The notes: a model not told the origin generated them from the sequence alone. Positions 1-12,595 are shown, counted from the stretch's first letter. The stretch is 64,000 nucleotides of DNA from Erigeron canadensis (GCF_010389155.1 NC_057766.1:34109516-34173515); one strand, 5' to 3'. A program made the numbers and translations.

Positions 1-1088
1 TCGAACCCGAGCGGTAACATCCATGAGGGCAGTATGCTAGCGGTTAGAACCCGAAAACACCCCTGGAGACCAAGGGTGCGATAACACGGCTCGCACGTGT
101 CTGAAGAAGTAAATACGCGAGACTATGGGAAATTGAGATTCGATCCTTGATCTTCCATTCAATTTTTTTTAAAAAGATATGAATCATTTGCTCACAAGGG
201 AATTTGGCTTACGTTGTCTTAATCAGGTTCGCGCTAGAGAGCTCGCTCACCCTCAATACCTAATGGGAGGCCCCAACTAAACCGTTCGAAGACACGACAT
301 TTAATTGGATAAAACTTTGTCCACTCTGCAGAACTCAAACTTGCTTCATTAGAGGACTTTATTTGTGAAAGTTATTGAAATGTTTTTTTTATGTCTTAAA
401 TTCGAGACTTCCAGCATGTAAAGCTGGTTACAAAATATTCTTATTTTATTATATTAAAATGGGTATAACCCCATTTTAATCTGTAACACCAGATTAAAAT
501 AACTATTAATATATGAACACTTTAAAGTATTCATTTTATAAATACGTTTCATACTTATTTAATACTATAAATATGCTAAAAAACTTTAAACTTTGTTTTG
601 AAGAATGTTATATTTATAATAATAAAAAATTAATAATTTAGATTCTTTATAAAAAAAATGATTAATTATTCTAAAACAGTCAAAACATAACATGTCAATA
701 AACTCTCTTTCATAATCTATCTCTTAATTCTGTACGCATGTTTGTAGTATATAGTAAGATTACAAGTTATTAACTAAATTACCATAATAACCTTAACTAA
801 AATTTTTAATTACAAATATCAAAGAAACTATAGATAAATTTGTCGTTGTTACAAAATGTCTTCTCGATCCAACACCATTTCAGACTAATCATTCGATCAA
901 TTTCCTTTTGACCTACAAGATTTATGAGTCTGGCTCTGTTTAAAAAAAAAAACATAAAACCAATTATAAAGGACCTCATCAATAATGGTCTTGAACAAAA
1001 CCAAATGAAATCCAACCTAGCTTTGATGGGAAAATTAACGTTGGCAATATATTTCCTATCCATTTCAATTCATTCCGATAACATCTTT
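1..1088. other. AT-rich intergenic DNA, no gene seen
   Basis: The first 300 bases are less AT-rich and contain stretches such as TCGAACCCGAG and GATTCGATCC that resemble the tail of a degraded retroelement, but no coding frame or terminal repeat could be fixed. From about 450 the sequence is plain AT-rich DNA. Open frames at 806-1063 (-) and 924-1268 (+) show no family signal, and the second runs over the first exon of the next gene. Confidence 0.4.
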
Positions 1089-1531
1089 ATGACGAATGTA
1101 AGTTGCTCTTTTATTTCTTTCTTTGATTTTCTTATGAATGGAATCAATCAAAAGTTTATATGGTCACCCTTATTAGTTTATAAATCAAAATCTGATTATT
1201 TTAAATATTGGACATTTTTCAAATGTAGAAACCTCAGCCATTGCCTAAATTCGGCGAATGGGATGTAAAAAATCCCTCATCCGCAGATGGATTCACAGTA
1301 ATATTTGCAAAAGCACGCGATGAAAAGAAAACCAATGGAACCGTTGCAAGTGCACCACAACGGATTAACAACAAAGGCCCCTCTCCTCCACCAGCACCAC
1401 CTCCTAATAAGCACGAAATGGAGCCAACGGTAAAGAATGTTGAACCTTAATTACCTTTTTCATATCCTGTGTATGTTGTTAATATATTTTTTTTCTTTAC
1501 ATTGTTGCAGAATAGATTTTGTTGTTTTTGA
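1089..1531 (+). CDS. NOI / RIN4-family small protein (AvrRpt-cleavage domain)
   Basis: Three exons are proposed: 1089-1097 (Met-Thr-Asn), 1229-1429 and 1511-1531, all joined in phase 0 with GT/AG borders, giving 76 residues. Residues 4-32 hold the family signature, seen as PKFGEWDV followed by ADGFTVIF and KARDEKK. This is the NOI motif of plant RIN4-like proteins, which is also the site cut by the bacterial protease AvrRpt2. The middle is Pro/Ser-rich (PSPPPAPPP). Stopping at the in-frame TAA at 1450 would give a protein without the usual tail; splicing to 1511 adds an RFCCF end, the paired-cysteine, presumably acylated C-terminus typical of the family. That is why the third exon was chosen. 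The protein likely sits at the plasma membrane and takes part in immune signalling (family knowledge). The nine-base first coding exon is the least certain part. Confidence 0.8.
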
Positions 1532-2612
1532 AAGTTATTAAAGTGCACGGCATTGTCAACAAAATTATGGTATATAGTTCTTGATGGATTCGTTAGAGCT
1601 TTGAAGATGATGCTAGTTCGTTAATGGTGATCATAACACCAAGGTTGGGGTATGTACGTTAATTAGCTAATTTTACCATCTCTTGTGTGTATCCAAGAGA
1701 TGCAAGAATATGTCTCGTTTGATTAGTGAGTTATAGGGTTAACTTAGTTAGATTTTTCGATCAGACATTTATTTTCTTAGTCATTATATCTTTACGTCTA
1801 GATATAATTTGTACGACTAAAGTAAAACCCACGGTTAAATTTTTTAATCGTACATCACTTAACATGTTTCACAATTTTATTTCATTGTACAACACTTTCA
1901 AGTTACTAGTTGGTGTATGGTTAAAAAAACGTACGTACCATAATATATGGATCATCACCCAAACGATAAGCGACGAGTTGTTTACATTGTTTGTCACTAC
2001 TAGATATTGAAGTTGACTTCATTTTAATTTGCGCAATGCAACCATTACTATTAGAGGGTGTTTTTCTATACTTGAAGCTGGTGATCAAAATAAATGAATG
2101 CAATATAATGTTTACACTTCTAGGAGCTAGGTAAAAGTAAATACTAGACCAAAAAAAGATACTAAAATCAAATCAAAAACCAAAAAGACCAAATATCGAA
2201 TTAACGATTTTCGTTTTCAAAACCAATCTTTTTGGTTCAATTTTCCATTTTAATTAGGTGAACCAATCAAACCGTAAACATAAATTTCAAAATTTTCAAA
2301 GACATTCTAAAAACCAAACGGATTCTAAGTGGTTTTTCATAGATTTCATTCATTTCTAAAATTTTCATTGAACAAACGCATCCTTATTTTACACACAAGA
2401 ATACAGAGCCATTTATGAAAGTCGATCTACGATTTTTGTAATCATATGGGACCTCAAAAATTAAAAGGTCTCTATATTTTATACCAAATATATATTAGAT
2501 TCATACTTAAGAAAATTCGAGTTGAAAGGTTTGAAAACTAAATTAACTCTACACTTAACTTTCAACGGCCACCATTGAATTTAAGCTTAATTATAGTATA
2601 TATTTAATTTAA

Positions 2613-2860
2613 CTAGATGGATACCCGCATAATGTAGCGATGGTATACTGTGACGATGGGCGGAAGTGACAGCGGTTGATGGTAGTATTTTTCATATCAA
2701 CGTTAACAAAATTGCGGGTTACAAAAGAGGGACAGTGGTTGGAGCGTGCCTGATTTTAGGGTGGAGATGGTATTATGGAAATAAAAAATGTCCAAGGATA
2801 AATATGATATTTCAAAGACATAAATAATTGACGGGGGATTGCTTCATTAGAAAGTATAGA
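2613..2860 (-). mobile_element. Short non-autonomous Helitron
   Basis: Read on the minus strand, the element begins TCTATACTTTCTAATGAAG and ends ATGCGGGTATCCATCTAG. It is flanked by A on the 5' side and T on the 3' side, as expected for Helitron insertion between A and T. The ends match those of the elements at 10214 and 37724. No coding capacity is present, and the 3' hairpin is partly eroded. Confidence 0.75.
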
Positions 2861-3689
2861 TATAAATTAACGCTTTTTAATATCTGTAAAATACCTCCAA
2901 AGTTTAGACCAATCCTAGCTACGACCCTACAAGAATACTTAAAACGTTTATGGGACAAAATCTAGTCTTTTTTTTTTTTTTTTTAAAATATATATATACA
3001 TTCGGTGAACGGCGCCCAATTTATTCGTTAGCTAGCTCGTTCTTTTGTATTTCCCTTTTGTCCTTTTAAATAAAATGAAATACAAGTATACTTTATACAA
3101 CATCTTTTTTGACTTACCAAAGTACTAAACAGATATTGTTTCTGGATAATTCCTAATGAACCAATGAACTAATTAAGTTGCTTTCTTATCGAACCCAATT
3201 AATGTAGAATCCATTTTCAAACTTAACTTATAAATCAAACTATTTCAGTCACTTATGACTAATTGACTAAATCGGCTATTCAATTATGATTATCTTGAAA
3301 ATAAAATAAGTCGTTTAGAACAAGTTGCAAGAGTGCAAGACCAGTGCCAATGGGCTGTTCGGTAGTGTTTGGTGTACTGTTATTAGTGGTTTTTCAATTG
3401 ATTTGTCAGTTTGACATCATTTAGTTAAGTAGGTAGTTTTTTTTTCCGGGTTACCCGAGACACATAGCAATACGTAAAATTTTTAACTATATGAAGTCGT
3501 AATACATGCATAACGATAAATATATCACAAAAGCGTACCAAGGCTAAAACGTATACAACGAACAATAAAAAGTAGTGCAAAATACTATTAAAAGGCTAAG
3601 TTTTTTGTTATAATAGAAACAACGTTTCATAGTGTTATATTCTTCTATTGGTCTGTGATTATTCGGTTATTGGCAACTAATATTATTTG

Positions 3690-4400
3690 TTTCTTTGATG
3701 GCTGAACTTGAAAAACGTAAAGCTTTGTGGTAATAAGTTAAGAAAATGAAACTTTGTTAACAAAAGTTATGTGGTAAAAAGTAATAAAAATGAAACTTTC
3801 GTGTCGAAAGTAGAAAAGAAAAATTATAAAAAGTAACAAAAACAAAAACTTTCGTGTGAAAAGTTAAAAAAAATTGTAAGTTATGTGCGAAAACTCAAAG
3901 TTATGTACAAAAACTAAATAAAATGAAGCTTTTGTGACAAAAGGAAAAAAACCAAAAGTTATGTAGTAAAAATTGTTAACAAAAGTTATGTGGTGAAAAG
4001 TAAGATAATAAAACTTTCTTGGCAAAAGTTAGACTAATAAAAGTATAAAAAGTAAATAAAACGAAACTTTCGTGCGAAAAATAAAAGAAACGAAAGTGAA
4101 GTGGCAAAAACTTTAGTAAATTTATGTGATAAAAAGTAAAAAGAATATAACTTTCGTGACAAAATTAAAAAAAATAAAAGTTTAAAAATTAAATAAAACA
4201 AAACTTTTGTGTTAAACGTAAAAAGGTTAAAAGTTTTGTGACAGAAATGTTAAACAATCCAAGTTACTTGTAGCTATAGAAAAACTATAAAGAAAGTTTG
4301 TGTCAAAAATAGAAGTTATAAAAGTTTGATAAAGGTTTTAAAAAACAAATAAACAAAGTTTGTATTAAAAATAGAAATTATAAAAGTTTGGTGGTGAAAG
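3690..4400. repeat. Degenerate tandem repeat array (about 40-60 bp period)
   Basis: Variants of one unit recur across the stretch: AAAGTTATGTGGTAAAAAGT, then a run of A with AATGAAACTTTCGTG. At least a dozen diverged copies can be followed by eye, with changing spacing. It looks like an old minisatellite; no reading frame survives in it. Confidence 0.6.
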
Positions 4401-4539
4401 TCTAAAATCCTAAAAGTATACTTTAGCTAAGATGACTTTAAATGTTATATATAAATAATAAGTAAAGCGACGAGTTTAGCAACTAGTTCGTAGGGTCCAA
4501 ACTTAGATACGTGTGTATATGGATACTTGTTAAACTCTT

Positions 4540-5025
4540 ACTAATCACGAGTCGATTCTTACGAGTTAAGTCGATTTACACCGAAAACGAATCGATTTAT
4601 TAGGTATCTCGTTAAGAGTCTAGACTCTTACGATTCGTTGTGTGAATTTGGATCGAGTTAATACAAGTAACAAATTTATGATTGTTGGAGTTTGATACAA
4701 TGGTTATATATTAGATATTACGGAGTATATTTATATATAGTTACATTATTTTGTGTGCTATATATGTATTTTTTTGATACTTTTAATACAAATTTGGAGA
4801 TTAACTGTATGTTTATGACTCAAAATTATGGAATATGTAATCATTTTGTAAATGAATTAAGTTAATCAACTTATATTTTGTTTCAAAAAATATCATATAT
4901 ATATATAATTATACAATATTATGTACTATATAAAATTGTCCTAACTCTTACGAGTCGAGTCACGTTTCGAGTCGAGAGTTAAAAAACCATATTTTCGAAT
5001 TAAGTAAAGTTACAAGTCGACAACC
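4540..5025. repeat. Probable non-autonomous DNA element rich in GAGTC/GACTC words
   Basis: The ends contain repeated ACGAGTCGA / TCGAGTCGAGAG words flanking an AT-rich centre with ATATATATATA. The same vocabulary occurs at about 46.48-46.91 kb, so both are likely members of one family. Exact ends and target duplication were not found. Confidence 0.4.
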
Positions 5026-5710
5026 ATGTATCTACCAATAAACTAAAACAGGATTGACATGTTCTTGAAACGATACATGACGTAATCCTTGATCAACACA
5101 TGTCTTTTTAATTTTTTATTTTGTTAAATGAGTTTTTTTTTTAGTTATATATAAATTCAATTTTCTTGTTATACTTATAATTAAACTTTAATTTTTGGCT
5201 TATTAATACAAAAGACATTATAATCTTATTTGATTGATCGTTTTCTCATTAATAAATTGTGTTTTTTTTTTCTTTTTGAATTCTTTAACTCCTATTACTT
5301 GCATAAGTTATAATAAGTTATTAACATGAATATTTCAAAATTTTGAGTTTACGATCCGAAATCACAAGGCTATTTGTCATTATCCATTATGCTTACAAGT
5401 TCCGTTTTTCATGTGGTTCTAAAAATTTAAAGTAAATCCAAAATTTTAACTAAACATATATTATATTTATCATTACTGTTAATTATAATTTAATTTCAAT
5501 CATCGATTTACTATAACAAAAGTTTATTTCATACTCACCAATCATATACGAAACGTATTCAAATTTTTCTATAATCCAATTTATACATACATCACTTTAA
5601 AAATGCTAATGCTAATGTAACATTAACATGATACAATTGATAAAAGGCATTGAAGAAAGTTATTTTGAAAGCCGTCATGAGTCATGACATCGGGTTATAC
5701 AAGCACACAA

Positions 5711-5720
5711 CTATATATAG
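5711..5720 (+). promoter_or_regulatory. Candidate TATA box of the GT92 gene
   Basis: CTATATATAG lies 332 bases upstream of the GT92 start codon and is followed by AGTGGGCCG, which contains a TGGGCC (site II type) word. It would give a leader of roughly 300 bases. Many other TATA-like words occur nearby, so the assignment is tentative. Confidence 0.3.
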
Positions 5721-6051
5721 TGGGCCGAAAATAGTACTGGTATAAAACTAGTCGTATATAAAGTCGTTTCGCTCTCAAAACCATTTTGTTGAACCCAACC
5801 TTTTACTTTTCAACGCACATTCTCAAACACTAAACCCACCTCTTTTCTTTTTTCTGGTCATAAAAAAAACACACTAAACTGATACGAGTAATACTATTAT
5901 AATAATCTGCTCGTTAAAACCTCTATCTATCTATGATATCAATACTCATGCCTAAACTCATCATCATCATCTTCATCAATATCTCAAACTAAAAATTAAA
6001 TCATTCGTTTCCAAAATATTAATTAATTTAAATAATAAAACAGTAAGAATA

Positions 6052-8055
6052 ATGAAAGATCGGCGGAAACGTGGCCCTATTCTTCTCATCTCTCGCTTAG
6101 CCTTAGCTTTCCTCTTCTTCTTCTTCTTCTGCCTCTCCTTTCCAACTTTCCGTCTCCTCTTCACCGGTATCATCATATCCTCTTTCCTTCCTTAATTACA
6201 TATCACTTTTTATATCTATATCCATACATATTTTTAGCATATGTTCACAAACTAAACGTACAAAATTAGTAATTCAGCTTCTTTTTATATGTATATATAT
6301 TTAATTTCTCATTAATCCTGATCATGTTATATATATGTGGGTGTATGTATAATGAGTATTGAATGAGATATACTAAACATTTATGAGCCAGCTAATTTAC
6401 TAATTTTGAAGCTCCAATTTATTAATTTCTGAATATATATATATATATGCATGTATATGTATTTGTATATACACTAGTGAATTATTAATTTATTTTAATT
6501 TTTAATTTTTTTTTTTTTTTTTGAAACAGAAAGGTATCATCCGTACTTGGTATCATCATGGAGAGCATCACCGGCAGAGTTTATATCAACTGATTTACCA
6601 GCGGCGCGTGATATACACGTGGCCGAAACGGTATCCTTTCCAGACCAGGTATTAATATTACTAAAATACCCTCGGTTAAGTCCTCTGTTAACAAAAAACG
6701 AAATCACCTGTTTATATTCATATCCAAACACGTCTCACCGGAAGACTTTTCCGTTATCGGTCAACGGTAAGTATAAGGATCACCAAATAGTTGGGTGTGA
6801 GGTTCCGCCACGTGGCGTGACGCTATTAGTTAGTTTAGTAAATGGATATAAAAATCTAACTGTGGGACCTACACATGACTGGAAATCGTTAGCATATGAA
6901 GCTGTGATTGATAGAGAGAATGAGAATACGACTGTTGTGTTTGTTAAAGGATTGAATCTACGGTCAGGAAAGGCTGAAAATGCTTCTAGATATGAGTGCG
7001 TGTACGGTTCAGATTTAAGTAATAAGGAATTGATGGTGACATCACAAGTTGTATCTATAGCTCAAGAGATTGTACGGTGTAGAACACCTTTGAATATTTT
7101 AAATGGCCCACAAAGAGGGGAGGTTGGAAGTGTGAAAGTTTCGGTGAAGGTCAGAGGGAAGGGGGTTTTGGGGTCAATAGCCCGGCCCGAGTTTTGGGCC
7201 GGAGGTGGTTTGATTCGTGATCAGATGTGTGTATGTACTATGTTAAGAAACCAAGCGAGGTTTTTACGCGAGTGGGTTATTTATCATGGAAGAATCGGGG
7301 TTGGGCGTTGGTTTATATATGATAATAATAGTGATGATGATATTGAAGACGCGATTGATTGGTTAGTTGATCGAGGTTACAAGATTAATAGACATGTGTG
7401 GCCTTGGATTAAGACTCAAGAAGCTGGGTTTGCACATTGTGCGTTACGGGCTAGGGATTTTTGTGAATGGGTTGGGTTTATTGATGTGGATGAGTTTTTG
7501 TATTTGCCGTCTGGGGTACAGCTGGGAAATGTGATTAGCAATCTAACTAGTAGGGCTGAGGTTGCAGAGTTAAGAATATTGTGTCATAACTTTGGACCAT
7601 CGGGTCTGAAAAAAGTCCCTCCAGAAGGAGTGACAGTGGGATATACTTGTCGGTTGGGCCTTCCCGAGAGACACAAGAGTATAGTCCAACCGGAGAAACT
7701 GAACCCGACATTGATCAACATGGTGCATCATTTTAATTTAAAAGACGGGTTCAAGCATGTGAATGTGGACAGAAATTCGATGGTGATTAATCACTATAAG
7801 TTTCAAGTATGGGAAGTGTTCAAGGAGAAATTCTACAGGAGAGTAGCCACTTATGTTACTGATTGGCAACAAAAGGAAAATGTTGGCTCTAAGGATCGGG
7901 CCCCTGGTTTGGGAACCCGACCCGTTGAACCAGATGACTGGTCAAGTCGGTTTTGTGAGATCAATGATACAGGTTTAAAGGATTGGGTCGTAAAGACGTT
8001 TAATGACCCATATGCGGGTATACTACCATGGCAACAAGAAGAGATAGTTTTGTGA
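6052..8055 (+). CDS. Glycosyltransferase family 92 protein (DUF23), type II membrane protein
   Basis: Two exons, 6052-6166 and 6530-8055, join in phase 1 to give 546 residues. The start codon opens a short basic stretch (KDRRKRG) followed by a hydrophobic segment at about residues 10-28, the single-pass anchor of a Golgi type II glycosyltransferase. The GT92 domain fills roughly residues 260-520. It contains CTMLRNQARFLREWVIYH, the metal-binding DxD within GFIDVDEFLYLP, and late motifs HNFGPSG and MVINHYKFQ. Related plant GT92 enzymes include the pectic galactan synthases (GALS); this protein looks closer to the uncharacterised At5g40720/At3g27330 branch, so the sugar donor and acceptor cannot be named. 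The frame is intact and both splice sites are canonical (CCG/GTATCA and AACAG/AAAGG). Confidence 0.93.
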
Positions 8056-8712
8056 ACATTTTATGCTTAATATTGATGGAGGCATTAGATAATTTGATCA
8101 AAAGATTCAAAACTCAATGTATAAATGATACTGTGGTATATTATAATCATCAAATGCGTATATATATAGCGTATACCATGTTTTGTTTATGGATAATTTG
8201 AGTAGCAAAAGGTGAGAAATAAGAACCTGTACTCCACTTTATATGCATAGTTTACAAAACATGTGGAGCATCTTTGACAGAGTTTAAGGTATATGGATGT
8301 ATATGTTAATAGGTCAGATGTCTGTCCTAATCGGATAATGTATTCAAAATTATTGAGCATCTTTGGCAACTTTTGTGGCTTGTGGCATTGTTTATTTTAC
8401 TGAATTTAGGGGTGACATACCATAAGATAAAACCAACAGAATGTAAATCACATGGTAGTGTTGCTTTCTTTCCACTCTTTTACCTTTTCTGAACCTTTAA
8501 TATGCCTAAGTTTTAGAACAAAACATTAAAACCACCAGAATGGATGTCAAACCAATGGTACAAAGTTACAAACATATATTAATTGAAGGAAGGAAATGCA
8601 ATTGAATGATCATCTATAAATTGTATATTAAAATTTTCGTATAAAATAAGTCATCGATACACCAATGATGTGTTTTTGATATGATGGCATCATTTCTAAA
8701 AAGAAAGTTTTT

Positions 8713-8863
8713 GAATGGGGATTCCTTAAAGTTTTTTTAACTTTAGGGATAAAGTTTAAGATCGATCTTGACCATTGATTTTGATCCAAAGATCAAGATT
8801 GATTAAACTTTATCCCTGAAGTTATTTCTAACTTTAGGGAATTTTTTTACATAAACTTTTTCT
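8713..8863. mobile_element. MITE with long inverted repeats, related to the one at 58569
   Basis: The two halves are inverted copies: GGGGATTCCTTAAAG and CTTTAGGGATAAAGTTTAA on the left match CTTTAGGGAAT and TTAAACTTTATCCCTGAAG on the right, around a centre with TTGATTTTGATCCAA. The layout and words match the MITE in the FAR1 pseudogene, which has a 9-bp target duplication. Here the outer ends and duplication are unclear. Confidence 0.6.
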
Positions 8864-9171
8864 CCATTAGAAAAAATTATAATGCATCGTTATATATATC
8901 ATATCTATGTGGCGCATATATACTACTAGTCATTTTTTTTCTCAATTACTCATTCTTTTCTCTCTTCTCAAATCTTGACTTCTTATTTTTTTCTCACATC
9001 CATAAATCATTTTATTCCTTTATTCATTCAAAATCTTTTATCTCAAAAACCATACATCGATAAACTATATAAATTATATGGGTGTTCTTAAAATTTCATG
9101 ATCCTTCATTAGAGATGTCATTCGATATACTTTCGACGAATTTTTAAATCCGAGGGCGAAACACGTATGAC

Positions 9172-9284
9172 TAAGGCATTTGGCTATCACACCCTATGAC
9201 CTATCACCTCCAATGACCTATCACAGTCTATGACCTATCACCCCCACCATCTGACCGCCGCAACGCGCGGGTACTTTGTCTCGT
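9172..9284. mobile_element. Half copy of the MITE family at 47888-48090
   Basis: The segment runs from GGCATTTGGCTATCAC to GCGCGGGTACTTTGTCTCG and matches the right half of the 47.9-kb MITE, including the repeated CTATGACCTATCACC words. The left terminal repeat is missing, so this is a truncated copy or solo arm. Confidence 0.55.
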
Positions 9285-10213
9285 GTTAAATAAAAAGTAA
9301 ATAAAATTCAAATAGATAAACCTTCAAGAAAGAATTAGCTGCCTGGACAAAGAACGAAACATATGAAGATTAACTCCATATCAATATCGATTCCAGTTAA
9401 CCCTTTTTTTTCAACTTCTTTTTTATTGGCCAATTCGTTACTTTTGTTTATTAATTTGTAATAATTAGTTAAATAAAAAACTTGCAGTATGAAGAAAGAA
9501 GGAAAGATGTCAGATGATGAAGATACGAATTCTTACCTTTTTCTCAGGTTATATATTTATATGTTTATCCAAAGAAAGAAATGAAGCTCAAAAACAAATA
9601 TACAACATGTTTAGAAAAAAGCTCAAAAACAGATATGTAGATATAGTAGAAACTTTTTAAAAAATTATAAAAATGCATATCAATTCATCAACAAAGACCA
9701 TTTTGAATGTTTTGAGATTCTTCAGGTAGTTTTAATCCGAAACAGTCCATACATTCACAACACGGAGTCGTGGATGCTGGTTAACATGTGTTAGGTTAAG
9801 ATCTTCAAGATGAACTAACGTGGTCTTATTTTTGTAGTCGAAAAAGAAGCGATAATGAACCTATAATATACAACAAATTAAATTAAAAGAGATGAATAAT
9901 AATAATAACACAAGAATTCAATGACAAATAAAAATGATTAAACATAAACAAAAATATATTTTAAAAAACCTTTTTTGTAGTCGAACTTTTTTTTTTGGAA
10001 AATAATCGTAGAGATTTGCTTTCTATTTTTTTTTTCAATTAATAGATCGGCCTAACAAAGTTTTAATTAAAAAAAAATTAAAAAATAGATGATTAAATAT
10101 GAGAAAAAATTAGGCTAAAGGAGAGGGATCAGAAGTGTCAAGTATACTCAGCCTCCTCTTTTAATTATATTATAGATTTTGTATGATAAAGAAATTTTAT
10201 GTATAGGCCATTA

Positions 10214-10526
10214 TCTATACTACTCAATAAAGTAAACTACCTTTCTCTTTTTAAATAATTAAAACTTTGAAATGACCATATTACCCCTCTTCTTTATTAA
10301 ATATCTTCATCTATTCACCTATAATATCATTAATTAAATAAATTACAACATAGATCATTCAACCCTTAAATAATCATTTTAACCCCTCTTACATCAATTA
10401 ATTTACATTCACCACAACGCCATTAATTACCACCACCGCCGCCACACATCTCCGCCACCACTGCCGCCGTCTCCACACCTTCGTCGCTACCACCGTCACC
10501 GCCGCATCGTGCGGACATCCGTCTAG
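10214..10526 (+). mobile_element. Short non-autonomous Helitron, well-preserved ends
   Basis: The element starts TCTATACTACTCAATAAAG and ends with the hairpin CCGCA-TCG-TGCGG followed by ACATCCGTCTAG. The flanking bases are A (10213) and T (10527). The 3' hairpin plus CTAG end, absence of target duplication and A/T insertion are the Helitron signature. Its 313 bases carry no coding frame; the CCACCACCGCCGCC stretch before the hairpin recurs in the other copies. Confidence 0.85.
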
Positions 10527-11307
10527 TCTTTTCTAAATGTAAAGAGTCGGGCGAGCAATGGTTGTGCAAAAGAGTTAAGTTTGCCTTAACATTTTTGACT
10601 ACGGGAATTGAAACAAGTCAGCTCATAGTCTCAATATGAACAAGTCATCGCAAGTGTCCTATAAAACAGATGTTGTCGGGTTTTGTTACATATAGTAAAC
10701 CTTTCATAATCGGTAACAGAACGGATGATTTTGATTGGATGAAAACACTTATTACAACCACGTTGTAGTGGCAATCGAAGATGACTTCTTAACCATAGAG
10801 GATTATTAGGGTGGACGGAGTGGAGGGGGCACCGGACCGGTACCGGATGACACACCGCGCCGACCCCTCGGTACCCTTTGGGTGGGGAGGAGTCTGGGCA
10901 CAGTTTGCCGGTTTTGCTGCCGCTTCTTGTGACCGTTGACTGCTTTTCCAATGTTTTTTTTCTTTTTTTTTACTAAAACCAGGATCGATATATATATATA
11001 TATATATATTAAGTTGCAGGCTTTGGAGTTTGGAGAAGACAAAGTCAAAGAGACAAACATATATTTTCAATTTCAACCCTGAAACTTTTAGCTATTTACT
11101 AGAATGGTCCAAAGTGTGTTTTTTTTTGTTTTCTATACATTAAATTATTGTTATTATTTATATTATTAATATTTTGATTGGTTTATAAAATTAATTACAG
11201 AAAATTTAATTACAGTTATAAAAAGAAATATTAGTTTTATATTAAAGTAATTTTAAAAAAAAAAGAAATATTAGTTTTTGAAATACAAAGTAAATTAAAT
11301 AGAAAAG

Positions 11308-11410
11308 GATGGGGAGGGGAGGGGTGGCGAGGTGCTCCTAGCATTAGGGGAGGGGAGGAGAAGAAAAATCGGGGAGGGAAGGGGAGGAGTGGGCAAGCTC
11401 TCCCCCCACC
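11308..11410 (+). other. G-run patch with possible G-quadruplex capacity
   Basis: Repeated GGGG/GGG runs (GGGGAGGGGAGGGG, later GGGGAGGGGAGG and GGGGAGGGAAGGGGAGG) lie in otherwise AT-rich DNA. The spacing suits G-quadruplex folding. A run of C follows at about 11402. No gene is attached to it. Confidence 0.4.
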
Positions 11411-12584
11411 CTTATGCTTACCGAAACTCATGTACCAAAAATATAATACCAAGACAACAATTTAAATGGGTAAAAGGAAGGGGTTATATATTTCGAGTGC
11501 AAGCTCTGGAAAATACCTTGGATCGAGCAGTTTGACTCATTTCACGCATTGTTCATCGGCCAAGATTATCTGCCCTACTCCCTTGACACATTAAGGGTAA
11601 ATTACTACTCAGCCATTTGAGTAATTGAGTCAATACTTTTACGTACCTCTAATGTATGATATCATCAAATACCTAATTACGAACACACTCGGAATGGTCG
11701 CCAATGGGTTGGTGGTCCATTGGTATTTGGTATTTGGTAAGGTCTTTGACCCCGGAGAATCCAGCAAGGTTCATATCTCACTTACTACATTTATAGAAAT
11801 GAATTATTTAGGGGGTGTCGAGAGTTCTGAGTTTTATCACAAATATATCACGAATTAGTGGAACCCACGTTGCAAAAAAGGCAATGTGCCATTGGTTTTA
11901 TATCATTTGGAACTTCCGTCTCAAAATACCTTAATTGGTAGGTATATGCACATTTTAGCTCCTGGGTATTCACTAAATTTTTACATTAACTTACTGTAAA
12001 ATCTAGTGTTTTCTTTTTAAATATGTCTATAATAGAAATAAAAATAAAAACTTTTGTTCCAATGTGTACATTACATTTTTGGGTAATAATCGGAACAACA
12101 GCAACGTCGCTGCTTTCTGCTCTCACATTGAGTATGTAGTAATGATATAGACTTTAGTAAATTATGATATTCATATAAGAATACAACTCAAGTGACTCGA
12201 ATTGCTTAGTGCTTGGAAATTTCCACATGGATTCTTGATGTATGGTCGTGATTGAAGGTGAAAGATTGATGATTTAATTGCAGCTGCAAATTATCTACAC
12301 ATATGTTTGTTTAACTAGACTAAAGCCTGCTTTGAAACATAAATTGTTAACCGTTTCAGAAATCAGATTTCAAATTCTAAAAGTTGAATATCTATACTTA
12401 ATTGTTAATTTTACAAGATCATACTTAATTTTACAATCTAGAGGGACCATTTTAATTTCCGCTTGTAGCATCGAATATCAAATGATACTCAATTCTATGT
12501 CTACAAGATAAGAAGATACTTATGCTAATGTTAAGGCAGGGAAAAGAAAAAAGAAAGTAGAATAAGAAATTTGAGGGAACATCG

Positions 12585-12595
12585 ATCCCACATCG
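12585..12595 (+). promoter_or_regulatory. Upstream sequence element (USE) of the U1 snRNA gene
   Basis: ATCCCACATCG is an exact match to the plant snRNA consensus RTCCCACATCG. It sits about 75 bases upstream of the RNA start and 35 bases before the TATA box. That longer spacing marks an RNA polymerase II-type plant snRNA promoter; the pol III type is about ten bases shorter. Confidence 0.9.

Larger units (their letters stand above)
1532..6051. other. Intergenic region with repeats and a Helitron
   Basis: No credible gene is seen in these 4.5 kb. The region holds a minus-strand Helitron (2613-2860), a degenerate tandem array (about 3690-4400) and a segment rich in ACGAGTCGA-type words (about 4540-5025) that resembles the one near 46.5-46.9 kb. 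The last 340 bases should contain the promoter and leader of the GT92 gene. Confidence 0.5.
8056..12584. other. Intergenic region with several small mobile elements
   Basis: No convincing gene occurs between the GT92 gene and the U1 gene. Contents are a MITE near 8713-8863, a partial MITE at 9172-9284, a Helitron at 10214-10526, a GC-rich patch at about 10800-10900, a (TA)n run near 10988-11010, and a strongly G-rich patch at 11308-11410. Around 11.7 kb a phrase of the type GGTCCATTGGTATTTGG recalls a SINE head, but no full element was found. Confidence 0.45.

Noticed and set aside
924..1268. 114-codon plus-strand open frame overlapping the NOI gene
   Set aside because: It runs through the first intron of the NOI gene in another frame and has no family resemblance.
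5976..6176. Basic minus-strand open frame
   Set aside because: It is the complement of the GT92 signal-anchor exon; the K/R richness is only the reverse of the CTT-rich codons.
10631..11076. Three overlapping minus-strand open frames in a GC-richer patch
   Set aside because: They differ in frame, contain a (TA)n-derived IYIYIYI run and show no family signal or splice support.
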